NCBI GenBank assembly: GCA_018340805.1
Contig: JACMZG010001908.1
Coordinates: 14,383,145 to 14,447,144 of the forward strand
Source of the DNA: Microvelia longipes
Lineage: Eukaryota; Arthropoda; Insecta; Hemiptera; Veliidae
Direction of reading: 5' to 3'
Length of the DNA: 64,000 nucleotides
Numbering within the stretch: the first letter of the stretch is position 1; each line of letters starts with the position of its first letter. The notes under the pieces are model-generated. The model worked only from the letters and a program-made list of their open reading frames with translations. It made no database searches and was not told the origin of the DNA. The position numbers were made by a program, and so were the translations under genes. Shown one piece after another: positions 36,761-46,799 of the stretch.

Positions 36761-37079
36761 ATAAAAAAGTAAATTTCGTGGACTGGTATTTTGTATTATA
36801 TATATTGTAAAAATGTATGATCGTGTTTTATAAAAAAAAAAAAACAAATAAAAAAATAATAAAAATAAGGGAGCATTTCTAAGTAACAATAAAATTAAAT
36901 AATAATGAATTTATTTAACTGGATATACAAAAATGTACATTTTATTATAATAATAAATGTATTATAAAATAAAATAAAATTTAACTTTTTGTAAATCATA
37001 CAGATGTATTTAATAAAAAAAGTAATGTATTTACCTTTTTGTAAATTTCTGAAATAGTTATGTATCCAAAACAGGTTTA

Positions 37080-37240
37080 AATTGATATCACATAGAGGGG
37101 GTGAGAGCGGGCAATAGAGAACGAGTTGAGATAGGGTAGACGCGTGGGACGCGGGATCTTGGAATACACTGGACTGTATAGCGGGCCTGCCAGCCCCCGT
37201 TCCCATGCGGGGTGAGGGTATAAGTGGGGACATCAAGGGA
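37080..37240. other. GC-rich patch of unknown nature
   Basis: A 160-bp stretch (CGCGTGGGACGCGGGATCTT, GGGCCTGCCAGCCCCCGTTC) stands out from its AT-rich surroundings. The minus-strand frame 36895-37236 covers it but has no motif. It may be a repeat fragment. Confidence 0.35.
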
Positions 37241-37640
37241 TGAAACTTAACTACACTTACTTAGGATTATATCAACAAAACTTATTTGTTGCTTGATATG
37301 TCTTATTTTTTTCACAAAATCACTCGGTATACTTTTGTCTATTAAACCCCACCTACTCCGGACCCCCGCAGACATCTCTATCTTTAAATTTGTAAGCATA
37401 CTACATTAATTACATTATAAATTAATTAAAGATTATGATCTTCAAGTATTATAAAAACTTGATTTCTTAAAATCACAGCTTCCAATAAAATATAACATTA
37501 TCTTACTTTTAGCGAATTTTCATTATGAAAATGACGCTTATGAGGTTGTTCGGATGACGGAAGTTGAGGGTGGGAGTGAGTGGAATCGGTTCCTATTGGC
37601 TTCCTGATAACAAAAATATATGTCCGAAAAATTTAATAGT

Positions 37641-37679
37641 TATATATATATTATATATATATGTATATATATATGTATA

Positions 37680-37730
<51 letters not shown>

Positions 37731-37764
37731 TATATATATTATAATATATATATATATATATATG
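37641..37764. repeat. (TA)n tract in the left foldback arm
   Basis: About 120 bp of alternating TA with ATGTATA interruptions; its counterpart is at 40226-40302. Confidence 0.9.
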
Positions 37765-38799
37765 TTGTAAGAGTTTCTACCTTTCGTATGGCAAACGATA
37801 ACTCTCGAAGGCGTTCTCAAATTTGAAACAAACTTTGCAAATCGCGAGATGTTGAGGAGGTTACGAGGCCTATTGTTATAATACATTATGACGTCATCAA
37901 CCAAAGTTATGACGTCATGAAAAAAAATTTTTTTGAAACTTAAAATGGCTTTAAAACAAGGTATCTAGTATTTAGGTAGACGGCTAGCTGAGTCGATTAA
38001 GACCAAATTTCAGCTCAATCGAACCATCACAAATGGCGCAATCGGTATACATATATATATAATCTTGTATATATGTATACGTCTAGGTCAAAGACTCGTA
38101 CGAATCTGTTGGGTTCAGTAGTGTTAGAGGGTGGGGGTATAGTATAAAGAGAGACCTCTACCTCTTGCTCCATCATGGTAAGCTACTGTCCCAGAGAGAC
38201 AGGCAAAAATGGCTTCCACTGAACCACGCCGAGCTAAGCAGACCCGTAAAGAAGAAAAACATCGAAGTAGTCTTATATGGTCGAAGTTTATTCTAAAACG
38301 AATGCGACCAGTTCAGCTCAATCGGACAATCCTAAGTGACGCAAACGGATATTTTTATTTTAAATAATCATGAATATATTTTTTTTCAACCTTAAGATTT
38401 TACTCAAAAAACAATTTGTTTACAAAAAAAATTTGAATTTTTCTTTAAATTCTATAAACAATCATAAATGTAAGTAAGAGTTGAAGTTGTCTTTATATGG
38501 TCGAAGTCATTCTAAAACCATTGCGACCGTTTCAGCTCAATCAGACAATCTTTAGTGACGGAAACGGTATTTTATTTAAAAACAAAAATCATGATAATTA
38601 TTTTTGTTTATAATGCTTCTTAATTTTAATATTTAGCATACTATAATAATAGAGTATTTATAAAATCTCAATTAGTAAAATCAAGTTTGTGAGAAAGCCA
38701 CAGGCCTGTGTGGAGAGGCTGTGAAAATTCGCTAGATACATGGCAAAATGCCATGTACAAAGAACAATAATGAAACAACACATAATACAAAACAACAAC

Positions 38800-38928
38800 A
38801 ATGTGGCCGCAAAGCGGCCACAGGGAGGCCCCTGGGCCGCGAAGCGGGCCGGTGGGCCGACGCCGCGGAGCGGACGAGGCGCAAAGCGCCGAGGCCGCGT
38901 AGCGGCTACGGGCCGAAGGCCCGTATTT
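38800..38928. repeat. cluster of GC-rich mini-hairpins
   Basis: Consecutive short palindromes with purine-rich loops, including GGCCGCAAAGCGGCC, GGCCGCGAAGCGGGCC, CCGCGGAGCGG, GGCGCAAAGCGCC, GCCGCGTAGCGGC and GGGCCGAAGGCCC, are packed into 130 bp of otherwise AT-rich DNA. Similar hairpins occur in the right arm (39028-39095, 39198-39222) and at 44155-44195. The overlapping open frames are translations of these palindromes. Confidence 0.85.
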
Positions 38929-39867
38929 TTAATTAATAAAATATAACATTATTTTACTTTTTTTAATTAATAAAATGTAACATATCTTACTTTTTTTTAA
39001 ATTTTCCTCATTTATACCGTAGGTGTATAAAATACGGGCCTTCGGCCCGTAGCCGCTATGCGGTCTTGGAGCTTCGCGCCTCGTCCACTTCGCGGCCACA
39101 TTGTTGTTGTTTTGTATTATGTATGGTTTCATTATCGTTTTTTATTACATGGCATTTTGCTACGTATTTAGCGAATTTTCACAGCCTCGTTTCACAGGCC
39201 CGCTTCGCGGGCCTGAGAGGCATTTTTGCAAATTTGATTTTATTAATCCTCTATTATAATAGTAAGCAATGATATTACAGTTAACAAGCAATATAAAACC
39301 ATAAAGTATATTTAAATACATAACTAATACGTTTTTATAGAGGTATAAAGAATAAAAAAAAAATCCACACGTAGCAACTGATGAAGTAACCTTGTATAAA
39401 GGGTAAGAAAAGATTATAGTTTCATCTTTCATCAGTTTTAGTTATCGTCCACCATACAAAAGGGTATTAACTCTTACATACATTTATGATTGTTTAAGCA
39501 AAAAGAAAAAATGTCAATTTTTTTGTAAACAAATTGTTTTATTTGAGTATAATCTTTAGGTTGAAAAAAATATTCATGATTTTCTAAAATAAAAATACCG
39601 TTTTCGTCACTTAGGAATGTCCGATTGAGCTGAAACCGGTCGCAATCGTTTTAGAATGACTTCGACCATTTTAAGACTACCTCGAGGTTCTTCCTCTTTA
39701 CAGGCCTGCTTAGCCAGGCATGGATCAGTGGAAGCCATTTTTGTCCTTTCTCTCTGGGACAGTTGGCTTACCAGGATGGAGCAAGAGGTAGAGGCCCCTC
39801 TTATACTATATCCCACCCTCTAACACTACTGAACCCAAGATATCGTACAAGTCTTTGACCTAGACGT

Positions 39868-39907
39868 ATATATATATATAATATAATATATATATTATAT
39901 ATATATA

Positions 39908-39942
<35 letters not shown>
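39868..39942. repeat. (TA)n tract in the right foldback arm
   Basis: About 75 bp of alternating TA with AATATA slips, paired with the short tract near 38048-38078. Confidence 0.88.
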
Positions 39943-39944
<2 letters not shown>

Positions 39945-40225
39945 TACCATTTGTGCCATTTGTGATGGTTCGATTGAGCTGAAATTGGTCTAATCGATTC
40001 AGCTAGTCGTCTACCTAAACACAAAATACCTTGTTTTAAAGCCATTTCAAGTTTCAAAAACTTTTTTTTTCACGACGCCATAACTTTGATTGATGACGTC
40101 ATAATGTTTTTATAAACAATAGGCCTCGTAACCTCCACAAATCTCGTGATTTGCAAAGTTTCGTTTCAATTTGAGAACGCCTTCAAGAGTTATCGTTCGC
40201 CATACGAAAGGGTAGAAACTCTTAC

Positions 40226-40255
40226 ATATATATATATATTATATATATATTATAT

Positions 40256-40297
<42 letters not shown>

Positions 40298-40302
40298 TAT
40301 AT
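40226..40302. repeat. (TA)n tract in the right foldback arm
   Basis: About 75 bp of alternating TA, the counterpart of 37641-37764. Confidence 0.88.
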
Positions 40303-40689
40303 AAAAACTTTTTGGGACATATTTTTTGTTTATCAGGAAGCCAATAGGAACCGATTCCGCTCACTTCCACCCTCAACTCCGCCATCCGAACAACCTCATA
40401 AGCGTCATTTTCATAATGAAAATTCGCTAAAAAGTATTATGTTTACAAAAAAAAAAATCAAAACCAGGATGTCACAAAAATTTTCTGTTTTAGGTGTCCT
40501 AAAACAGATAATTTAGCTATAGCTATAATTTAGCGTAGCTACCAGCTTATTTATTGCTAGAAAGTTGAAACTTTGTACAAAAAAAAATCTTTAGGGTTCA
40601 TCTAGTCTGAACTGGCTCCTCTGGACCACGTTAGTTTCTTTTGGCCCGCCCTCGTTTTACCAATCTCATCAGATCCTCTTGCATCAGCA

Positions 40690-41200
40690 GACTCTAGCTA
40701 TGCTATCCCGCTCCACAAAACAATCCAAAATAGTCCAGCGCCACAAAAAAGAGAACTTAGACAACCCCGACGCCATTGGGCACTTACTCATTCGTTACTC
40801 CTGACCTTAAAGTCAAAATTCCGCACTGCAACTAGGAGAGACGTCTGTCTTTAAAAACCGAGCACTTCGCTCCTAGCCACTTACGTGTACTTACTTACGA
40901 AGGCTCAGTATATATTTATGACCTTCCTCTCCATCATCTCATCTCGCTGTATCTAGACGTTCGTGGGCAGGAGACAACGAAAACGTGAATCCAGATTTGT
41001 CTCGGACGAAACAGGAATCACCCCTCATTTGCATATTAGCAGCCAAGGAACCACGTAAAACCTGGGCTGGTTGGCCGGCCTTGAATTCAAGACTCCTGAG
41101 TGTACGTTCATATTGAGGTCCTCCCCTGCCTGGATTTGAACCCTCGACCTTCAGGTCGAAAGGCGAGCGCTCTTCCACTGAGCTAAAAGACTCGGTACAG
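40690..41200 (-). mobile_element. tRNA-headed SINE-like element
   Basis: On the minus strand an A box TAGCTCAGTGG (41175-41185) and a B box GGTTCAAATCC (41132-41142) are correctly spaced as in tRNA genes. The acceptor stem does not close and the anticodon loop has eight bases, so this is not a functional tRNA. A GC-richer body follows (GGCTGCTAATATGCAAATGA, TCGTTGTCTCCTGCCCACGA). The left boundary is approximate. The open frame 40939-41178 lies within the body and is not considered a gene. Confidence 0.62.
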
Positions 41201-41576
41201 CGTTTTAAACCATATTTAACTACGTACTTAATACGATCCGCGGATTTAGTGTGTTGTGTATAGGTAGTTATTGATTGGAAAACACTTAAAGGATTGATTG
41301 TGCTCCGAACGTGTTGTTATCACATTATTCATACAAGCATTTTCACACTAAACTCAGACTGGGTGTCCACTTAGGCACGTAATCACTGCGTCCTTTGCTG
41401 TCCTAACTTCTCACGCGTCCCCCTTGATAACTTTTATAAAACGAAAATTCCATTATTGTTGGTAAAAGATCAAATTAAAAGAATATTTAAAATACAATTA
41501 GAAACCGAACAAAGAATTTGTCTCAATAATAATATCAAATCCTACAGTAAAAGCAGTTTTACTGTAAAAAAAAATG

Positions 41577-42095
41577 TATTACGTTAATTTTAGGTATTAC
41601 GCTAATACTTGTATTCTTCAGGGTAACTCTTCTATTCTATTACGTTAATAATTGTATTCGTCAGGGCAATTCTTCTATTCCATAACCTTAATACTTTATT
41701 CTTCAAGGTTATTCTTCTATTCTATTACGTTAATACTTGTATTCTTCAGGGCAATTCTTCTATTTATAACCTTATACTTATTTTCAAGGTTATTCTTCTA
41801 TTCTATTACGTTAATACTTGTATTCTTCAGGGCAATTCTTCTATTCTATAACTTTAATACTTTATTTTTCAAGGTTATTCTTCTATTCTATTACGTTAAT
41901 ACTTGTATTCTTCAGGGCATTCTTCTATCTATAACTTAATACTTTATTTTCAAGGTTATTCTTCTATTCTATTACGTTAATACTAGTATTCTTCAAGGTA
42001 GTTCTTTTATTCTTTACGTTAATTCTTTCATTTTTCAAGGTTATTCTTCTCTTCTATTACGTTAATATTTGTATTCTTCAGGATAATTGTTCTTT
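41577..42095. repeat. minisatellite, ~42-bp units in ~83-bp pairs
   Basis: Alternating units ACGTTAATACTTGTATTCTT plus CAGGGCAATTCTTCTATTCT, and TAATACTTTATTCTTCAAGG plus TTATTCTTCTATTCTATT, recur about six times as a pair. Open frames across it are low-complexity artefacts. Confidence 0.88.
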
Positions 42096-42099
42096 TCTA

Positions 42100-42695
42100 T
42101 TCCAATAGGATAATGTGTAATGATAGTCTATTTTTATAATTTAACACTTCTTTCCTTTATTTTTAGTCAAATAATTATTTTTAAATTTAAAATATTCCCT
42201 TGTATTAGACTAATTGTAATATATTTTATATACATATTTTCTTGGTGACCAACTTGGTAGCTTACTACAATTATACTGAAACTTTTATTTGTAATGAAGA
42301 AAAAAAGTAAAAAGTATAACAAATGTTTAAAAGAAAATTAGTAGAGGGAAAGAAATAAACATATATAGGGTTATTAGATAAAATATAAGTAAAATTAATA
42401 CGATAAAATATAAGTATATATAATATATATCGTGTTTTAAAACGATTTAAATAACTATTTCCTCCGAACAAAGTAATTTAAATTTGTTTCCAATAAATTT
42501 TTTATAGGTAAGAATTTTCTATTCTATTTCGCTAGTAATATTTACGTAGCTCGTTAACAGAATTAACAATAGCTCATTTGGTTTTATACATTTGATTTAT
42601 TATATTCATACGCACGGCTTGGTACTGTCAATTCAAAACTTATGACCTTTCAATAATAACAGTTTGTAAATTTGTCAACCTTTCTAATTTTAACG
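42100..42695. other. AT-rich DNA upstream of the tRNA gene
   Basis: No gene recognised. The region directly upstream of the tRNA lacks an obvious upstream control motif; eukaryotic tRNA genes use internal A and B boxes. Confidence 0.45.
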
Positions 42696-42699
42696 ACAA

Positions 42700-42771
42700 G
42701 GCCTGTTGGTCTAGGGGTATGATTCCTGCTTTGGGTGCAGGAGGTCCCGGGTTCAAATCCCGGACAGGCCC
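42700..42771 (+). tRNA. tRNA-Pro (anticodon TGG)
   Basis: A complete cloverleaf of 72 bases including the discriminator C. Acceptor stem GGCCTGT/ACAGGCC is fully paired. The D arm region GGTCTAGGGGTATGAT carries the A box. The anticodon stem CCTGC/GCAGG (42725-42729, 42737-42741) encloses loop TTTGGGT with anticodon TGG at 42732-42734. The T arm CCGGGTTCAAATCCCGG carries the B box. There is no intron and no encoded CCA, as expected for a nuclear tRNA. It delivers proline at CCN codons (CCA and wobble). A T-run from 42777 serves as Pol III terminator. Every structural feature is intact, so it is probably functional. Confidence 0.97.
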
Positions 42772-42776
42772 GTAAG

Positions 42777-42781
42777 TTTTT
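42777..42781 (+). terminator. Pol III terminator of tRNA-Pro
   Basis: Five consecutive T residues start five bases after the discriminator base; a longer T run follows about ten bases later as back-up. Confidence 0.8.
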
Positions 42782-43069
42782 ATTCTTTATTTTTTTTTTG
42801 GCAATGAAGATCCGTTACTAAACATTATTAATACTTAATTAACACAATTATTCATATTCTTACTTCATAAGCTGTAAAGTAAAATATAATCAATAACAAT
42901 TATTGATTATATTTACATCAATTATATTGTAGCATTCTATAGTTACAACCTTAATGTTTAGCCCCGGGACTTGATCTTTGTTTAGTTTGTAGTTCATTCT
43001 TCGATAGTATACACAGCTAGCTATGTTTAGATACCTTATCTGTTTCTTTCTGTTAACGGCTTTAGTTTG

Positions 43070-43135
43070 TTATTAAACACTTTCTGATGAAGACCAAATC
43101 ATGCGGTCGAAAGCTTAAATGTTGTTTTATTTATC
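43070..43135 (+). ncRNA. hammerhead-ribozyme-like motif
   Basis: CUGAUGA at 43084-43090, stem II GACC/GGUC (43092-43095 and 43105-43108) with a nine-base loop, GAAA at 43109-43112, then a self-complementary AGCU (43112-43115) and U116 as the putative cleavage-site base. Flanking helix I is partly supported: UUU/AAA, and ACA/UGU after a bulge. All invariant core bases of a hammerhead are present. Very short self-complementary stem III implies action as a dimer, as known for small hammerheads of some animal retroelements. Not shown to be transcribed. Confidence 0.5.
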
Positions 43136-43139
43136 ACGA

Positions 43140-44140
43140 CCAAAACATCATAACTCTTTACTATTTTTTATAAAATATAATATTAAAATGAGGTATAAAT
43201 AAAAATTATCTGTTTCGGTGCACTTCGAAACGTTTCCTACCTTACAGGATTCCTTACGCTCTTCCATAGAAAATATAAAATGCATAATTTATAATTAAGT
43301 ATAACTTGCGACTCGCTTCGCTCGTCTTTAGACATGAAAGGTCAGTTCTAGTTTTCAACGGCCACCAATATATCTACTAAACATGATCCATGATGTTGCA
43401 CATAAGTGATCCCTCAGAATCTGATATACCAACCGTATACAAATTTAACGGCATATACTTCTTTATTACATAAAGAAATACATAAAATCAAAAACCAGAA
43501 GATTTTTTTTATTACTCATTAATATTCATAGAGCTCTCCATGTGCAGACAAAATTCTAAATGTTTCTGACAAAAGGACGTAGGCACTAAGGCAATACGAA
43601 ACAGATTCAATTATCTCCTTAACATTCAATAAACCATTTTAGAAACCAGTATTCGAAAATGGGGTACATGTTACCTCGAAACTTTTGATCCTCAACACTT
43701 CGGATTCGCTTCGCTCGTCCTCAGACAACAAATGATTCCGGTTTTCCCTCAGCGATTACCCACGTACTAACTAACCTCGATCAATGCTGATAACACTGGT
43801 AAGTCCTATAATAATACTATTAAGTGATGCAATAAAAACCGTTGACGCACTAGTCCTATTGAAGTGAAATTTCGTATACACATTTATTACCTAAAGGGGT
43901 ACACAGATGCTGAATTTTATCACAATTTAATTATTTTTCCAATTTTAAACTTTTTTTTTACAAAACAAACAAGTCATATACATATTAAACAAATGATGAT
44001 ATAGAAATGAAACTTGCCACGTTTTTTGGTCTTAAGCACCAAATTTCAAATCTATTTAATTATTTTCCGTCTTGTATAAAGTTATTAATGACTGTTAATA
44101 GAGTCATCAGGAAAAATATGTTCCTGATAGCACAACTAGA
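43140..44140. other. no recognised gene; two CGCTTCGCTCGTC-bearing repeats
   Basis: The words ACTCGCTTCGCTCGTCTTTA (43312-43331) and ATTCGCTTCGCTCGTCCTCA (43703-43722) begin two stretches that are loosely alike over about 200 bp. They appear to be diverged copies of one dispersed repeat. Nothing else was recognised. Confidence 0.4.
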
Positions 44141-44154
44141 TCTAAAAGTATATA

Positions 44155-44520
44155 CGGGCCTTCGGCCCGTAGTCGCTACACGGCCTCTCGGCAACATTGT
44201 TGCTGTTTTGCATTATCTGTTGTTTTATTATTATTTCTTGTTAAATAAAATTTTGCCATGTAATTAGGAAATTTCCCTTGCCTCATAACTTATTTTCATA
44301 ACTTGGGTTACTGGCGTCATAATTTGTTTTTCATCAATAGGCCTCGTAACCTCCCCAACATCTCACGATATGAAAACATCTTCGATTGTTTGAGAAAACC
44401 TATGAGAGTTATCGTTTGCCATACAAAAAAGTATATGTTATACACACAAACCACACACATATGAATTAGTCAATCTAACAACCTCATAAGCGTAATTTTC
44501 ATGATGAAAATTCGCTAGTT
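44155..44520. mobile_element. partial relative of the foldback element
   Basis: It carries in order GGGCCTTCGGCCCG, CAACATTGTTGCTGTTTTGC, AATAGGCCTCGTAACCTCC, GAGAGTTATCGTTTGCCATA and AACCTCATAAGCGTAATTTT, ending in GAAAATTCGCTAG. This is the order in the right arm of 37503-40445 with the middle part and the (TA)n missing. Confidence 0.75.
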
Positions 44521-44574
44521 CAATTTTGTCCCGACCTTTAACTCTCAAGCATACACACAGGCAAGTACGATGAT

Positions 44575-44760
44575 AACCGACACACTAACACACACAAACA
44601 TACATACAGACAAAAGAAAAAACTACTCAGGGTGTCCTTAAAATACCTGAAACGGATAATTCAGGTCATACAAAATTCCGGTTTAGGATTTTCAGCACAA
44701 ATGCATTACTTTTCCTATATACCTACGGTATAAATGAAAAAAAGTAAAAATACTACAGTC
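44575..44760 (+). repeat. dispersed repeat, CACTCAGGAGGTC family
   Basis: Contains ACACACACAAACATACATAC, ACTACTCAGGGTGTCC, CCTGAAACGGATAATTCAGG and TACGGTATAAATGAAAAAAA in the family order. Confidence 0.68.
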
Positions 44761-45475
44761 ATATTCAAATAAAGCAAGTATGAATCAGCGATCTAAGTAA
44801 CTGCTTTGTAAGTTGAGTTAAAAGATGAAGCACACTTAAAGACAAAGGTGATTGCCCTCTCTCCTAATCGTGACATGAAATACTTCTATTTATTGTTTTC
44901 ATTTCTTTTATCATTTATTTTTATGTATTCTATAAAAAAAACTTGTTTTTGATAGATGAGAGGTTTAACAATACAGTTGTAACCTACATTTTGTATCATG
45001 ACAGAAAGCATTTAAACTTGAATTGTATGCACCCACTGAGCTTTCCTTGTAACTGTACACTAGATAATTTGGAAACTTACAAGTTTAACTTATTTGTTTG
45101 TAACCTTGCACTAGGTTATAAATGTATTTTTGTTTTAAATTTTATTTTAAATGATTGATAAGACCAGATAGTATTTTTAGAATACTCTAAAACCACTTAG
45201 TATGGTTTGATTGAGCTGAAATTTGTTTCATTCGATTTAGTAATTAAAAAAAAGTTTGCTTATGGCTAAAGGTTGTAGAGTTGACTATGCTTAATGTTAG
45301 TGGAAATATATATGGAAGATTAATATATTGTTTTAATATTAAATAGTTTATTAAGACGGAGATAAATATATTAATATTGTTATTATCGTCGTCAAACCTA
45401 CACCACACTAAATTGACTTAATCATAGAGATATTATTACTAGAGGGGCCCTAGATGTTGAATTTTGAAACATCTA

Positions 45476-45988
45476 AACAAATGGTTCCAAACAAATGCAT
45501 GGCTAATGTTCTACACAAATGCATGGTTATTGTTCTACAGAAATGCATGGCTAATGTTCAACAGGAATGCATGGTATTGTTCTACGAAATGCATGGCTAA
45601 TGTTCTACACAAATGCATGGTTATTGTTCTACAGAATGCATGGCTAATGTTCACACAAATGCATGGTTATTGTTCTACAGAAATGCATGGCTAATGTTCA
45701 ACAGGAATGCATGGTTATTGTTCTACAGAAATGCATGGCTAATGTTCAACAGGAATGCATGGTTATTGTTCTACAGAAATGCATGGCTAATGTTCTACAC
45801 AAATGCATGGTTATTGTTCTACAGAAATGCATGGCTAATGTTCTACAGGTTATGTTTACTAATGTTCAACAGGAATGCATGGTTATTGTTCTACAGAAAT
45901 GCATGGCTAATGTTCAACAGGAATGCATGGTTATTGTTCTACAGAAATGCATGGCTAATGTTCAACAGGAATGCATGGTTATTGTTTA
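45476..45988. repeat. minisatellite, 24-bp unit (48-bp pairs)
   Basis: About 20 units alternate AATGCATGGCTAATGTTCAA/CAGG and AATGCATGGTTATTGTTCTA/CAGA. The 24-bp length is eight codons, so long Asn-Ala-Trp-Leu frames exist by construction and are not genes. Degenerate units continue beyond the inserted element, at about 46690-46790. Confidence 0.92.
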
Positions 45989-46000
45989 CACAGATATTAG

Positions 46001-46668
46001 CAGTGGCGGACTGAGCCAAAAGGTCCGGGGAGGGTTTCGTCTAAAAGGGTCTAAACCTACATCTCAAGGGGACCAATAGGGGGGGGGGTATCCTATAATG
46101 CTTCTCAGAGGGGTCTACTTTTAACTAGAGTAGTATTAATAATTATAGCAAGCTTTATTCGATGTATTTAATTTTAATTTCATATTTAGTAAAATTAAAT
46201 CTAATGATATTATTTTATTTAAGTAAATTTAAGTAAATAAAATAAGTATAAAATAAACTTTAGTAAAACTGATGTTTATTCATTTAAACGAAATTTTATC
46301 TAAACTATTTTATGTTTCATCTTTAAGGCCCTGTTGTATTGCTCTAGGATCCTGACCAAGTATGTTAAGGGCCCCTTGAAGCCCTATTCTTCCGTTTGGG
46401 ACCTTTAAAGTCCAAGTATAAAGAATGGGGGCCTTAAAGGATTAAAATTTAGGCAACAAATTAAGAATCTTTTTAAGTACTTTAACGAAAATTGTCTCTA
46501 GGAGTTCTTTAGACCCTACCTTTGAGTATTGGGCCCCTTTGATTCTTGTGTTATGAATTTATCAAATATTCAATATGTAAATCATTTTTATAATTTTCCT
46601 TGTTTATTTTTGGCAGAGGGGCATAAGGAGGGCTGCTGTCCTTGCCCCCTATGGCTAGTCCGCCTCTG
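46001..46668. mobile_element. hAT-like non-autonomous transposon inserted in the minisatellite
   Basis: Ends are CAGTGGCGGACT and, inverted at the right, CAGAGGCGGACT; CAG-GGCG ends are typical for many hAT elements. Flanks GATATTAG and AATATTTG match at six of eight positions, compatible with a decayed 8-bp duplication. The interior is non-coding. Minisatellite-like units (TTGTTCTAC, CTACAGAAACGCATAGCTAT) resume to its right, showing that it inserted into the array. Confidence 0.65.
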
Positions 46669-46799
46669 AATATTTGGTTTTCTACAAAAAAAGAAAACAT
46701 GTTGTTCTACATATGTGTTGGCATCTACACAAATAATTAGCTGTTCTGAAGATTTTGCTTCCTACAGAAACGCATAGCTATTGATCCAACTAGGTATTA

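Larger units (their letters stand above)
37503..40445. mobile_element. ~2.9-kb foldback element with GC-hairpin core
   Basis: Two arms of about 1.45 kb are inverted copies centred near 38970. Matching landmarks: TTAGCGAATTTTCATTATG at the left end and its inverse at the right end; TCCTATTGGCTTCCTGAT/ATCAGGAAGCCAATAGGA (37590, 40344); (TA)n at 37641-37764 and 40226-40302; TTTCAGCTCAATCGAACCAT (38009) and its inverse (39966); and GCTACGGGCCGAAGGCCCG-type hairpins either side of the centre. The left arm carries an extra partial duplication (38480-38580). No transposase is encoded. Class is unclear: a foldback DNA element or two relatives inserted head to head. Confidence 0.82.

Noticed and set aside
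38740..38946. Basic protein encoded in the GC-rich patch
   Set aside because: The Arg/Gly/Pro-rich translations come from stacked palindromes; two frames are open at once and neither has a domain.
41100..41196. Functional tRNA gene on the minus strand
   Set aside because: A and B boxes are good, but the acceptor stem does not pair and the anticodon loop has eight bases. It is called as a SINE head instead.
45464..46079. Trp-rich repeat protein with an Asn-Ala-Trp-Leu unit
   Set aside because: Several frames of the same 24-bp minisatellite are open together, and the array has frame-breaking gaps. It is a simple repeat rather than a gene.
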